Source: Parvularcula sp038749595
GTDB taxonomy: Bacteria > Pseudomonadota > Alphaproteobacteria > Caulobacterales > Parvularculaceae
DNA: 64,000 nt
Assembly: GCA_038749595.1 (NCBI GenBank)
Contig: JBCDHW010000001.1
Location: 248,001-312,000 of the forward strand
Reading direction: 5' to 3'
A model generated the notes under the pieces. The model saw nothing but the letters and a program-made list of their open reading frames with translations, did not search any database and was not told the origin of the DNA. Positions 1 to 7,456 of the stretch are shown here, piece by piece. The number at the start of each line of letters is the position of its first letter. Position 1 is the stretch's first letter. The translations under genes and the position numbers were made by a program.

Positions 1-189
1 TCTAGCGGCGCGTTTTGACTTCTTCTCGAAGCCTAGACGCGCCCTCCGAGGCCGTCGACCGTTGGTTAGTAAATTCGCGCGGTTTCGCCCGCGGGCAAGG
101 CGAGAAAAAGCAGCAGGACAGTATGGCGCGCACAAGTCGCGCGAAGGTGATGTTGGCTACGGGAACCGAACGGGAAAAAGCCTTAGAGC
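1..189. other. Intergenic stretch, no gene recognised
   Basis: This stretch follows the 3' end of the lipoprotein gene that reads leftward. It contains short GC-rich self-complementary segments, for example TTTCGCC paired with GGCGAGAAA near 82-107, but no clear intrinsic terminator with a T-run. The only forward reading frame across it has arginine-rich composition, no ribosome-binding site and no recognisable family, so it is not called. A small structured RNA cannot be excluded. Confidence 0.3.
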
Positions 190-903
190 CTAACCGGCGT
201 CGACGGTTTCACCGCTGACCACGGGGCAGGCGCGGATGGTCACTTTGCGATCGTCCATCCGCGCGTTGATGCCGGGTTTGCTGCGCCACAGGCGGAAGGC
301 GCCATAGCCGCTGAGCTGTCCGGTTTTGCGGTTGAGATAGCCTTCGAACCGTCCATCGATCTGCTCAGCGCCGATTTTGAAGCGGTTGCTGATCTGGCCG
401 AGGTGGCGGCGGTTCATCTCCAGATCGTTGGCGGCGAGGGGCCGGGGCCAAACCGGCTCGAAAAACACCGGCTCGGTCTGTCCCTCGATTTTCGCGACCT
501 TCTCGCCCGTCACGCATCCGAGAGGTCCGCTGTCTTCGCAGGTCTCGGGCGCCTTTGTGTAGCGCATGATCTTTGAAGGCGCGGTGCGGACGACGTCGAC
601 GAACGCGTAGCCTTCGAGCAGCATTTTTTGACAAGCAAACCCGCAGCGGTCCTCGTTTTTGGTGAAGACCACCGCACCGGCGGAGAGGTCGGGGGTGAAG
701 GTCTGCCGCGCGCCGCCGAATTGGCGGCAGATGAAGTCCATCTGCTTGGTTTGAAGACTGGCGCCAGCAGCCGTGAACGGAGCCGAGATGGTGTCCGACG
801 TGGATTGCACCGCCACCATGCCCGCGGTGCACCCCGCTAGGGTGAAACCGGCCGCGAGACCCACGAGGCGCATGATCATCTGTGGAAAACGGCCTTTATC
901 CAT
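190..903 (-). CDS. Putative outer-membrane lipoprotein of unknown function
   Basis: The predicted protein of about 237 residues starts with a short basic region, a hydrophobic stretch and the lipobox LAGC (cysteine near residue 25). This indicates signal peptidase II processing and lipid anchoring. The mature part contains several cysteines (for example CGFAC, CEDSGPLGC) that could form disulfides in the periplasm. No family is recognised. The ATG at 903 is chosen because an AAGG motif lies just upstream; an upstream GTG at 921 and ATGs at 879 and 873 are alternatives that also keep the lipobox. The gene appears monocistronic and is divergent from the CTERM gene at 1132. Confidence 0.6.
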   Translation of the reverse strand: MDKGRFPQMIMRLVGLAAGFTLAGCTAGMVAVQSTSDTISAPFTAAGASLQTKQMDFICRQFGGARQTFTPDLSAGAVVFTKNEDRCGFACQKMLLEGYAFVDVVRTAPSKIMRYTKAPETCEDSGPLGCVTGEKVAKIEGQTEPVFFEPVWPRPLAANDLEMNRRHLGQISNRFKIGAEQIDGRFEGYLNRKTGQLSGYGAFRLWRSKPGINARMDDRKVTIRACPVVSGETVDAG

Positions 904-1131
904 CACCTTGAAAGCCCTCACTCAACGTTGGCCCGCCGTGGAGGATCGCGTGCGGGTGGGCCAACATTAAGGCTAAAAAGTGAAGAAGTGCTGGGCGGCC
1001 TGAAGGCGACCCAGTGCATTAAACGTCGGCTGACCCATTCGTAATCATCGCCCGTTCGCAAAAAGCTCGTGCCTCGCGGCTGGTCACCGGCTTCCGCATA
1101 CGTTAAGAAATCTCACGGGAAGGGGAGATTT

Positions 1132-1806
1132 ATGCGTTCTTTTGTCATGATGTTTGCCGGAGCGTGCCTGGCGGCTGCACCAGCGCAAGCGGCGATCACG
1201 GTTTTTGAGTTTGAGGCTGCAATCACCGCCGTCGAAGGCGACGGCGGTCCCACCGTCGGGTTCAACGACACCGTCTTCATCGGCGACCCGGTTTTGGTCG
1301 AGCTGGAGGTCGACGATGCCTTTGACGTGCTGACGGAAGGTGAAGATGCGCTCACGGCCGATATCAGCATCATTCCTGACCCGGGTGGACAGTCGCTCGC
1401 TCAGGCGCTGGTGCAGGGCTGTTGCTCGGATATTCCCGACACGGATGCTTCGGACGGCGCATTTGGACTGTCGGGTTTCCTCGCGGGCTTCACGGCGCGG
1501 TCGTTCGTTGACGAGGACTTTTTTCTGTTTGCGGAGGACTTTGAACTCACCTTCGACGTTGGCGCCGCCGCGCCGTCTGGTCCGTTCATGAGCACGGCTG
1601 ACTTGATTGGATTTCTGGAAACAGCTGATCTGTCCGTCAGCGGCTTTGTCAGCGGTACCTTCTTTGACCCCGTTAATGACGTCGGCTTCGCGCAGACCTT
1701 GCGGTTTGAAAGCGTGACGCAACCCGTCCCTGTCCCTGGGGCAGCTGTGCTGATGCTCGGTGGTCTGACGACGTTTGCGGCATCGCGGAAGAAACGCCGC
1801 AGCTAG
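1132..1806 (+). CDS. Secreted protein with VPVP-type CTERM sorting tail
   Basis: The 224-residue product has a Sec signal peptide (MRSFVMMFAGACLAAAPAQA) and ends in a sorting-like tail: PVPVPGAAVLML, a short hydrophobic helix, then RKKRR. This matches the PEP-CTERM / VPxPA-CTERM plan handled by exosortases. The body is acidic and rich in Gly/Asp/Phe, as is common for such exported matrix proteins, and no catalytic motif is visible. The ATG at 1132 is preferred over an in-frame GTG at 1069 because it has a GGAAGGGGA ribosome site and starts the signal peptide cleanly. A strong hairpin terminator follows. It is one of three tail-bearing genes within 6.2 kb. Confidence 0.7.
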   Translation: MRSFVMMFAGACLAAAPAQAAITVFEFEAAITAVEGDGGPTVGFNDTVFIGDPVLVELEVDDAFDVLTEGEDALTADISIIPDPGGQSLAQALVQGCCSDIPDTDASDGAFGLSGFLAGFTARSFVDEDFFLFAEDFELTFDVGAAAPSGPFMSTADLIGFLETADLSVSGFVSGTFFDPVNDVGFAQTLRFESVTQPVPVPGAAVLMLGGLTTFAASRKKRRS

Positions 1807-1823
1807 CAACGGCGGGCATGAAA

Positions 1824-1855
1824 AAAGCCGGTCCTTTCGGGACCGGCTTTTCTTT
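1824..1855. terminator. Bidirectional intrinsic terminator between CTERM gene and etfA
   Basis: An 11-bp perfect stem (AAAGCCGGTCC with GGACCGGCTTT) closes a 5-base loop and is flanked by an A-run on the left and a T-rich run on the right. It sits between the convergent stops of the CTERM gene and etfA, so it can terminate both. Confidence 0.85.
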
Positions 1856-1871
1856 GCATAAAATGCTCAGC

Positions 1872-2801
1872 CTACACCGCTTCTTGCAGCTTGGGCATCA
1901 CTTCGAAGAGGTCCGCCACAAGCCCGTAGTCGGCAACCTGGAAGATCGGGGCTTCTTCGTCTTTGTTGATGGCGACGATGATCTTGCTGTCTTTCATGCC
2001 CGCGAGGTGTTGGATCGCGCCGGAGATGCCGACGGCGATATAGAGCTCGGGCGCAACAACTTTGCCGGTTTGGCCGACTTGGTAGTCGTTGGGCATGTAG
2101 CCTGCGTCCACCGCGGCGCGTGATGCGCCGATGGCTGCGCCGAGTTTGTCCGCGAGCGGATAGATGTACTGCTCAAACGCTTCGTTCGAGCCAAGAGCCC
2201 GGCCGCCGGAGACGACGATTTTTGCGCCAGCGAGCTCAGGGCGATCCGATTTCGTCAGCTCTTCGGCGACGAATTCGGAAATGCCCGGGAAGGCGCCGTT
2301 GCCGATCGTCTCAACGGGAGCCGACCCGTCGGTGCCGACCGCGTCAAAGGCTGTTGGCTGCACGGTGATGACCTTCGTCGCGTCGGCAGACTGGACGGTT
2401 GCCATGGCGTTGCCCGCGTAGATCGGGCGCACGAACGTGTCGGCGCTCTCGACGCCGGTGATCGCGGAGACCTGCATCACATCGAGCTTGGCTGCGACGC
2501 GCGGCATGAAGTTTTTGCCGTCCGTGCCCGACGAGGACACGATGTGGCTGTAGCCGCCAGCCATGCCGATGATGAGCTCCGCCATCGGCTCAGCCAGCCG
2601 TTTGGCATAGTGCGCATCGTCAGCGTGCAGAACTTTGCGCACACCAGCGACTTTCGATGCGGCTTCGGCGACGCCTGATGCGCCTTTGCCAGCGACCAGA
2701 AGGTCAATGTCCCCACCCATTTTTTGAGCAGCACCGACGACTTTCAGGGTCGCGTCGTTGAGGGTTTCGTTGTTGTGATCGGCGATAACGAGGATAGCCA
2801 T
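1872..2801 (-). CDS. etfA: Electron transfer flavoprotein subunit alpha
   Basis: The alpha subunit of ETF binds FAD and passes electrons from acyl-CoA and other dehydrogenases to ETF-ubiquinone oxidoreductase. The 309-residue length is typical. The C-terminal FAD domain shows the conserved run AVGISGAIQHLAGMKDS followed by AINKDEEAPIF, the family signature. The N-terminal part has the adenine-nucleotide-binding-like fold (MAILVIADHNNETLNDAT). It lies 2 nt downstream of etfB, so the two form an operon. A bidirectional terminator lies immediately past its stop. Confidence 0.96.
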   Translation of the reverse strand: MAILVIADHNNETLNDATLKVVGAAQKMGGDIDLLVAGKGASGVAEAASKVAGVRKVLHADDAHYAKRLAEPMAELIIGMAGGYSHIVSSSGTDGKNFMPRVAAKLDVMQVSAITGVESADTFVRPIYAGNAMATVQSADATKVITVQPTAFDAVGTDGSAPVETIGNGAFPGISEFVAEELTKSDRPELAGAKIVVSGGRALGSNEAFEQYIYPLADKLGAAIGASRAAVDAGYMPNDYQVGQTGKVVAPELYIAVGISGAIQHLAGMKDSKIIVAINKDEEAPIFQVADYGLVADLFEVMPKLQEAV

Positions 2802-2803
2802 AG

Positions 2804-3553
2804 TTAGAGGACTCCCGCTTCGTTCTTCAGTTTACTGACAAGCTCTTCGATGCTTTCCACCTTGATGCCGGCTTTGCGCTGGGGCGGCTCAGTGACCTTG
2901 AGTTTGGTCAGGCGCGGTGTGAGGTCGATACCGAAATCAGCAGCGGCTTTTTTATCGAGCGGCTTTTTCTTCGCCTTCATGATGTTGGGCAGCGACGCAT
3001 AGCGCGGCTCGTTCAGGCGCAGGTCGGAGGTGACCACAGCGGGCAAGTTGAGGGAGACTGTCTGCAGGCCGCCATCGATCTCGCGAGTGACGTGCAGCTT
3101 GTCGCCTTCTTTCTTCACTTCCGAAGCGAAGGTGCCTTGCGGCCAGCCGAGGAGGGCGGCGAGCATCTGGCCCGTTTGGTTGCGGTCATCATCGATGGCT
3201 TGCTTGCCCATGATGACGAGCTGCGGCGTTTCCTCTTCGACGATCTTCTGCAGCAGCTTGGCCACCGTCAGGCTTTCGAGGTCCTGGTCGGTCGTCAGAA
3301 GCAGACCCCGGTCGGCGCCCATGGCGAGGGCCTGGCGGATTTGGTCTTGGGCTTTCTCAACACCGATCGACACGACGACGACTTCTTCAGCGACGCCGGC
3401 CTCTTTCAAACGGACCGCTTCTTCGACGGCGATCTCGTCGAACGGGTTCATCGACATTTTGACGTTGGCGAGGTCGACATCGGTGTTGTCCGACTTGACG
3501 CGGACTTTGACGTTGTAATCGACCACCCGTTTGACGGGTACGAGCACCTTCAT
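2804..3553 (-). CDS. etfB: Electron transfer flavoprotein subunit beta
   Basis: The beta subunit of ETF partners EtfA and holds the AMP molecule and the dehydrogenase recognition loop. The 249-residue protein begins MKVLVPVKRVVDYNVKVRVK and has the expected central motif with EEAVRLKEAG and GKQAIDDDRNQTGQMLA (AMP-binding region). The start is supported by an AAGGA site about 8 nt upstream. It is the first gene of the etfBA pair. In related bacteria this pair often follows the HIG1 and adenosyltransferase genes directly; here a CTERM gene on the other strand lies in between. Confidence 0.96.
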   Translation of the reverse strand: MKVLVPVKRVVDYNVKVRVKSDNTDVDLANVKMSMNPFDEIAVEEAVRLKEAGVAEEVVVVSIGVEKAQDQIRQALAMGADRGLLLTTDQDLESLTVAKLLQKIVEEETPQLVIMGKQAIDDDRNQTGQMLAALLGWPQGTFASEVKKEGDKLHVTREIDGGLQTVSLNLPAVVTSDLRLNEPRYASLPNIMKAKKKPLDKKAAADFGIDLTPRLTKLKVTEPPQRKAGIKVESIEELVSKLKNEAGVL

Positions 3554-3890
3554 GGGCGTTTTCCTTCAACAGACTGATACGTGTTGCGCCGCCTATACGC
3601 CTGTCACAGCTGGGCTGCAACGGAGCAGATGCGAGCCGTTCTCAGGTTGTGGCGATCTATGAGACCAATTGCAGTTGGCCCCGCGGACAATCCGCAAACA
3701 GCGCACTTTTTGAGAGCAAACGGGCAGCATCCGATATCGTGCAGAGGGTCCTCTTCACCAATCGTGGTAACGGAATTCTGCTCTAAGGTCATGTTAACCA
3801 ACAAAAACAATTCAGATCCCTCGAATTTTATGCTATTTTTTAACAAATCGGCGTTGCGCTTTCGCCTGCCGAAAATCCTTGGGGGATAGA
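3554..3890. other. AT-rich divergent intergenic region between etfB and CTERM gene
   Basis: These 337 bases separate divergent genes and hold the promoters of both. The right half (about 3770-3860) is markedly AT-rich compared with the rest of the window. It contains a GTTAACC motif at 3793-3799 and a TATGCT hexamer at 3829-3834 that could be a -10 element, but no convincing -35 box is visible. No RNA gene or coding frame is supported. Confidence 0.4.
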
Positions 3891-4544
3891 ATGAAAAAAC
3901 TGCTTCTTGTTGCTGCGGCTTCCGTCGCAGCGCTTTCCACGGCGTCGGCAAATGTTCTCGATTTTGAGGCGTTTGGCGCGGTGAACACTGAAGGAACCCT
4001 GATCGTCGGCAACGAATTCGAGGCTGATTTCGGCGTCACCTTCTCGTCCGTCGATGATGACCTGTTCTTGGTTCAGGTTGGCGCTCCGCAAATCGCCTTC
4101 GTTCGTGATGATACACCCGATCCGAGCGGCGCGTTCGGTACGTGGTTCATGGGCACGTCATTCGACGATGCGCAGACCGACCTGACGATCACGTGGACGA
4201 CCCCAGTCGACGGGTTCAGCTTTGAGATGGCGGACATCGACGATGACGAGGTCTTCAACTTTGAAGTCTTCGACGCGAGCAACAACCTGCTGGCGACGCG
4301 GACCATCAGCTCGGGCGATGCGAACACCGGGAACCTACAAGTCACGCCGGTTGGGTTTTCCAACCTTGGTGCACAGATTGCCCGGGTCACGCTGACCGGT
4401 ACGCGGGGTTCGGCGCGGCTCGGGATCGCGTTCGATAACTTCAACACGACGCGGGATGCGACCGTTCCGGTCCCGGCCGCTCTGCCGCTTTTTGCAGCCG
4501 GTATGGCTGGCTTCGGCGCGCTCCGTCGGCGCAAGAAAGCGTAA
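3891..4544 (+). CDS. Secreted protein with VPVPAA-type CTERM sorting tail
   Basis: The product (217 residues) begins with a signal peptide (MKKLLLVAAASVAALSTASA) and ends VPVPAALPLFAAGMAGFGA followed by LRRRKKA. This is a textbook VPxPA-CTERM signal: VPxPA motif, hydrophobic helix, basic end. The body is a beta-rich, acidic domain typical of exported CTERM proteins, with phrases such as FDNFN near the end that recall carbohydrate-binding-like jelly rolls; no enzymatic motif is seen. The ATG at 3891 has a GGGGGATA ribosome site and is preferred to a TTG at 3879. It has its own AT-rich upstream region and its own terminator, and is inserted between adenosyltransferase and etfB. Confidence 0.75.
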   Translation: MKKLLLVAAASVAALSTASANVLDFEAFGAVNTEGTLIVGNEFEADFGVTFSSVDDDLFLVQVGAPQIAFVRDDTPDPSGAFGTWFMGTSFDDAQTDLTITWTTPVDGFSFEMADIDDDEVFNFEVFDASNNLLATRTISSGDANTGNLQVTPVGFSNLGAQIARVTLTGTRGSARLGIAFDNFNTTRDATVPVPAALPLFAAGMAGFGALRRRKKA

Positions 4545-4572
4545 GCTTCGCCAATCTGTTCGAGGGGACATG

Positions 4573-4606
4573 GAGCCCGGGCACGGTGTGCTCGGGCTCT
4601 TTTTCT
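4573..4606 (+). terminator. Intrinsic terminator after CTERM gene
   Basis: A 12-bp stem (GAGCCCGGGCAC with GTGCTCGGGCTC, one G-U pair) with a 3-base loop is followed by CTTTTTC... on the plus strand. It ends the CTERM gene and abuts the stop codon of the convergent adenosyltransferase gene. Confidence 0.8.
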
Positions 4607-5187
4607 TAGGCCTCAGCGCCGTCGCCGCCGCCGGGGACCCACAGAACTTCGCCGCCGCCGTCGCGGCTGGCTTTGCGGGCTGCGACGAACAGAAAGTCCG
4701 AAAGCCGGTTGAGGAAGGTGCTCACCGGCTCGGAGACCATGCCTTCGGGCTCACCCAGGTTTTTCAGGGCCCAGACCGAGCGCTCGGCCCGGCGTGCGAT
4801 GGCGCGGGCGAGGTGCAGCGCACCGGCGCCCCCTGGTCCGGACGGCAGAACGAAGCTCTCGAGCGGGGGGAGCGCCTCGTTCAACGCGTCGATCATCTCT
4901 TCGAGCTTTGAAACGCGTCCAGGGCTCAGCCGCAGCTCACCTTTCAGTGTTTCCGGCGTCGCGAGATCTGCGCCGACGTCGAACAGGTCGTTTTGGATCG
5001 CGAGCAACATACCCATCAGTTCGTCACCGAGCGGGTAGCCCATGGCGACGCCAATCGCGGCATTGAGCTCGTCGACATCGCCAATGGCCTGGATCCGCTC
5101 GTGGGTTTTGGCCAGGCGGGCACCCGTGACGACGCCGGTTTCGCCGCGATCGCCGGTGCGGGTGTAGATCTTGTTGAGGACGACCAT
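4606..5187 (-). CDS. Cob(I)alamin adenosyltransferase, PduO type
   Basis: The enzyme transfers the adenosyl group of ATP to cob(I)alamin or a cobyrinate derivative to make adenosylcobalamin. The 193-residue protein has the N-terminal ATP-binding motif of the PduO family (YTRTGDRGETG) and the C-terminal motif with LNRLSDFLFVAAR, where Arg and Asp help bind ATP and cobalamin. The ATG has an AGGAAG site. It lies 3 nt downstream of the HIG1 gene, so they are co-transcribed. The start of the etf genes lies beyond an inserted CTERM gene. Confidence 0.93.
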   Translation of the reverse strand: MVVLNKIYTRTGDRGETGVVTGARLAKTHERIQAIGDVDELNAAIGVAMGYPLGDELMGMLLAIQNDLFDVGADLATPETLKGELRLSPGRVSKLEEMIDALNEALPPLESFVLPSGPGGAGALHLARAIARRAERSVWALKNLGEPEGMVSEPVSTFLNRLSDFLFVAARKASRDGGGEVLWVPGGGDGAEA

Positions 5188-5190
5188 GGT

Positions 5191-5400
5191 TCAGCTTCCT
5201 TGGTTGTTCAGCAGGATCGCCATCAGCACCAGCAGCGCCACGGCGACGGCCTGCGCGGTCACGCGGTACCGCATCAGCTTGTTGGAGTTTTTCTGCGCGA
5301 ACTCACCGCCGCGGGCGAGGGAGTAGATCCCAACAACCAGGAACCCCAGGGTCGCGAGGATGGCCAGGGGAATGAGGAAGTACTGCAGGGCTTGAAGCAT
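5191..5400 (-). CDS. HIG1-domain twin-transmembrane small protein
   Basis: This 69-residue protein has two predicted membrane helices (about residues 7-27 and 48-65) joined by a basic loop holding RYRVTAQ, which fits the RxRxxxQ core of the HIG1 motif. HIG1 proteins in mitochondria and alphaproteobacteria associate with respiratory complexes, notably cytochrome oxidase; that role here is inferred from family. It heads a two-gene operon with the adenosyltransferase, a pairing common in alphaproteobacteria. Confidence 0.85.
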   Translation of the reverse strand: MLQALQYFLIPLAILATLGFLVVGIYSLARGGEFAQKNSNKLMRYRVTAQAVAVALLVLMAILLNNQGS

Positions 5401-5588
5401 GACGCGCTCCTTGGGTCGTTGGGTTGGGCACTGCTCTGCGCCATAGGCGCGGGGGGCGGCAAGTGCCAGTGTTGCGTCGTCGGAACCGCGTGGCGCGGTG
5501 CCGCGCGTTGCCCCCAGGGTCTGCGTGAATTGATCGTGTTAATGTGTGCCCGGGAGCGTTCTGGGGCGCGGGAAAGAGGAAGACCGCA

Positions 5589-6185
5589 ATGTCGCTGATG
5601 GAACAACTCGCTGGTGCTGCGATGCGCCAGATGGCGGGCGGCGCAGCCCAGCGGACAGGCATGGACCAAGGCGCTGTCGAAAAGCTGATGCCGATGGCCA
5701 TGGCCGCTTTGATGGGCGGCTTGAAGAAGAATGTTTCGCAAGGCGACGGCGCGCAGGCATTGGCGTCGACCCTAGACCGGCACGATGGCAGTCTTCTTGG
5801 TCAAGCCGATCAAGTGCACCGCGATGACGTCGTCTCCGACGGCCAACGGATCCTCGGCCACATTCTGGGCGGCAAGCAGAACCAGACGGAGATGGCTCTC
5901 TCCAAAGCCGCTGGGGTCGATCAGAACCAGATCCGCGATTTGATGGCGATGGCGGCGCCGATGCTGCTCGCGCAGCTGGGAAAAGCGAAGCGGGAGCAGG
6001 GGCTTGATGCCTCGGCGCTGGCTGGATTGGTGCACCAGGAAACGACGGCCGCGCAGCAGGCTGCGCCGAACGAGATGGCCGGTTTGATGGGCTTTCTCGA
6101 CCAAGACGGCGACGGCGATTTCAAAGACGATCTGCTTGAGCAAGCGGGGAAATCGCTGCTTGGCGGTCTCTTCGGCCGTAAATAA
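5589..6185 (+). CDS. DUF937 family protein
   Basis: A 198-residue, Ala/Met/Gln-rich helical protein with repeated GGLKK / GHILGGKQ segments as in DUF937 (YidB-like) proteins, whose function is unknown. Near the C-terminus DQDGDGDFKDD resembles a calcium-binding EF-hand/dockerin loop, and the tail GKSLLGGLFGRK is typical. There is no signal peptide. The ATG at 5589 has an AGGAAG site; the next in-frame ATG is at 5598. It is single, divergent from the HIG1 gene. Confidence 0.75.
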   Translation: MSLMEQLAGAAMRQMAGGAAQRTGMDQGAVEKLMPMAMAALMGGLKKNVSQGDGAQALASTLDRHDGSLLGQADQVHRDDVVSDGQRILGHILGGKQNQTEMALSKAAGVDQNQIRDLMAMAAPMLLAQLGKAKREQGLDASALAGLVHQETTAAQQAAPNEMAGLMGFLDQDGDGDFKDDLLEQAGKSLLGGLFGRK

Positions 6186-6269
6186 AGCGCAGCCTCTGGG
6201 GCCGCTCCGCATTGACCGGCTGGTCACGCCTGTTAACCATGCGTGACCAAATAACCAAAGGGCGGATCC

Positions 6270-7304
6270 ATGGGACTGAGAGTACTTCTTGCCGGCGCAG
6301 CGAGCGCTGCGCTGACGCTTTGCGCGGCGGCTGGCGCGTCAACATTCAGCGGCGTCGTTGTGATCGGCGATTCGATTGTCGACAGCGGCAACGCGAATGC
6401 TGGCTCCATCCTCGCGGGAACGCCAACGCCAACGCCCGCACCGCCTTATTTCCAGGGCCGATTCAGCAACGGGTTCAACTACGCTGATCTCATCAGCCTT
6501 GAGCTGACCGGCAGCCCGGCGACAGCGCTGTTGGAGACCACATCGCCAGTCGACCTGCAGACGAATTACGCGGTTGGCGGGGCGGGCGCCTCGCTCGATC
6601 CTTACCAGGGTATCGGGGTTCCGGACTCTGTTCCTGACCTCGCGGAACAGGTCTCTCTCTATATCAACGGCGGTTTGATCACTGGGATTCCGGTCCCGTC
6701 AGGCCTCGACACCGATGCGCTGCACATCATCAACATCGGGGGCAACGATTTCATCGCTGCCGCAGCCGGGATCCAAGACATCCCCACGCTCATCAACAAC
6801 GCTTCTGTCGCGGTGGATGCTGCTCTTCTTGAGCTGGTTGGTGCAGGCGCCAACAACATCCTGATCAGCAACGTGACGTCATTGGTGGCTGGGCGCGGCG
6901 CCACCCCGGCTGATCAAGCCGCCCTGGCGGCTTCCGTTGCCGCATACAACGCGTTCCTGGAAAGCAGGATCGCAACGATCAACGCGACCAATCCTGGTGC
7001 AAACGTCAATCTGTTCGACGTCGATGCACTGACTCTTGCGATCGTTGATGACCTTCCACGCTTTGGCTTTGATCCTGCGTTTTTCGGCCAGGCGTGTATC
7101 GAAAGTGCGGCCGCTTTGGCCCTGGATTGCGCCGGATACACCGACTTTGACGGCGTCCACCCGACGGCAGCAGTGCACCGGATCTACGCCCAAGCGGCGC
7201 TGGATACGCTGGGGATCAGCAGCCAGCCAGTTCCCGTCCCGGGCGCGCTGCCGCTGATGGCTGGCGGCCTGGTTCTGATGTGGCGTCGGCGCCAAAAAGC
7301 CTAA
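6270..7304 (+). CDS. GDSL-family esterase/lipase with VPVPGA-type CTERM tail
   Basis: The 344-residue product is an exported SGNH/GDSL hydrolase. After the signal peptide (about residues 1-23), block I reads VVVIGDSIVDSGN with the nucleophilic serine. Block III is INIGGNDF with the oxyanion Asn, and block V is DFDGVHPT with the catalytic Asp and His. The C-terminus carries VPVPGALPLMAGG, a hydrophobic helix and RRRQKA, a CTERM sorting signal. The protein is therefore probably presented at the outer surface and acts on ester substrates in the matrix or medium; the substrate cannot be told. The start has an AAGGGCGG site. Confidence 0.85.
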   Translation: MGLRVLLAGAASAALTLCAAAGASTFSGVVVIGDSIVDSGNANAGSILAGTPTPTPAPPYFQGRFSNGFNYADLISLELTGSPATALLETTSPVDLQTNYAVGGAGASLDPYQGIGVPDSVPDLAEQVSLYINGGLITGIPVPSGLDTDALHIINIGGNDFIAAAAGIQDIPTLINNASVAVDAALLELVGAGANNILISNVTSLVAGRGATPADQAALAASVAAYNAFLESRIATINATNPGANVNLFDVDALTLAIVDDLPRFGFDPAFFGQACIESAAALALDCAGYTDFDGVHPTAAVHRIYAQAALDTLGISSQPVPVPGALPLMAGGLVLMWRRRQKA

Positions 7305-7327
7305 GCGACGCCGCTGTTCTCAAGCCT

Positions 7328-7375
7328 GCCAGAGCGGTGATCCACCTTGCTGCTCTGGCCAGGAGGCGTTTTTTC
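7328..7375 (+). terminator. Possible terminator after GDSL gene
   Basis: An 8-bp stem (GCCAGAGC with GCTCTGGC) with a 16-base loop is followed 10 bases later by a run of six T. The gap between stem and T-run makes this only a possible intrinsic terminator. Confidence 0.4.
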
Positions 7376-7456
7376 GCATAGAGATAGGTTAACGGCTGGT
7401 GAAGATTGGGCTTTGGGCGCGGTTCACCGGCCCTTGGCTTGGGAGAGGTGTGGGGC

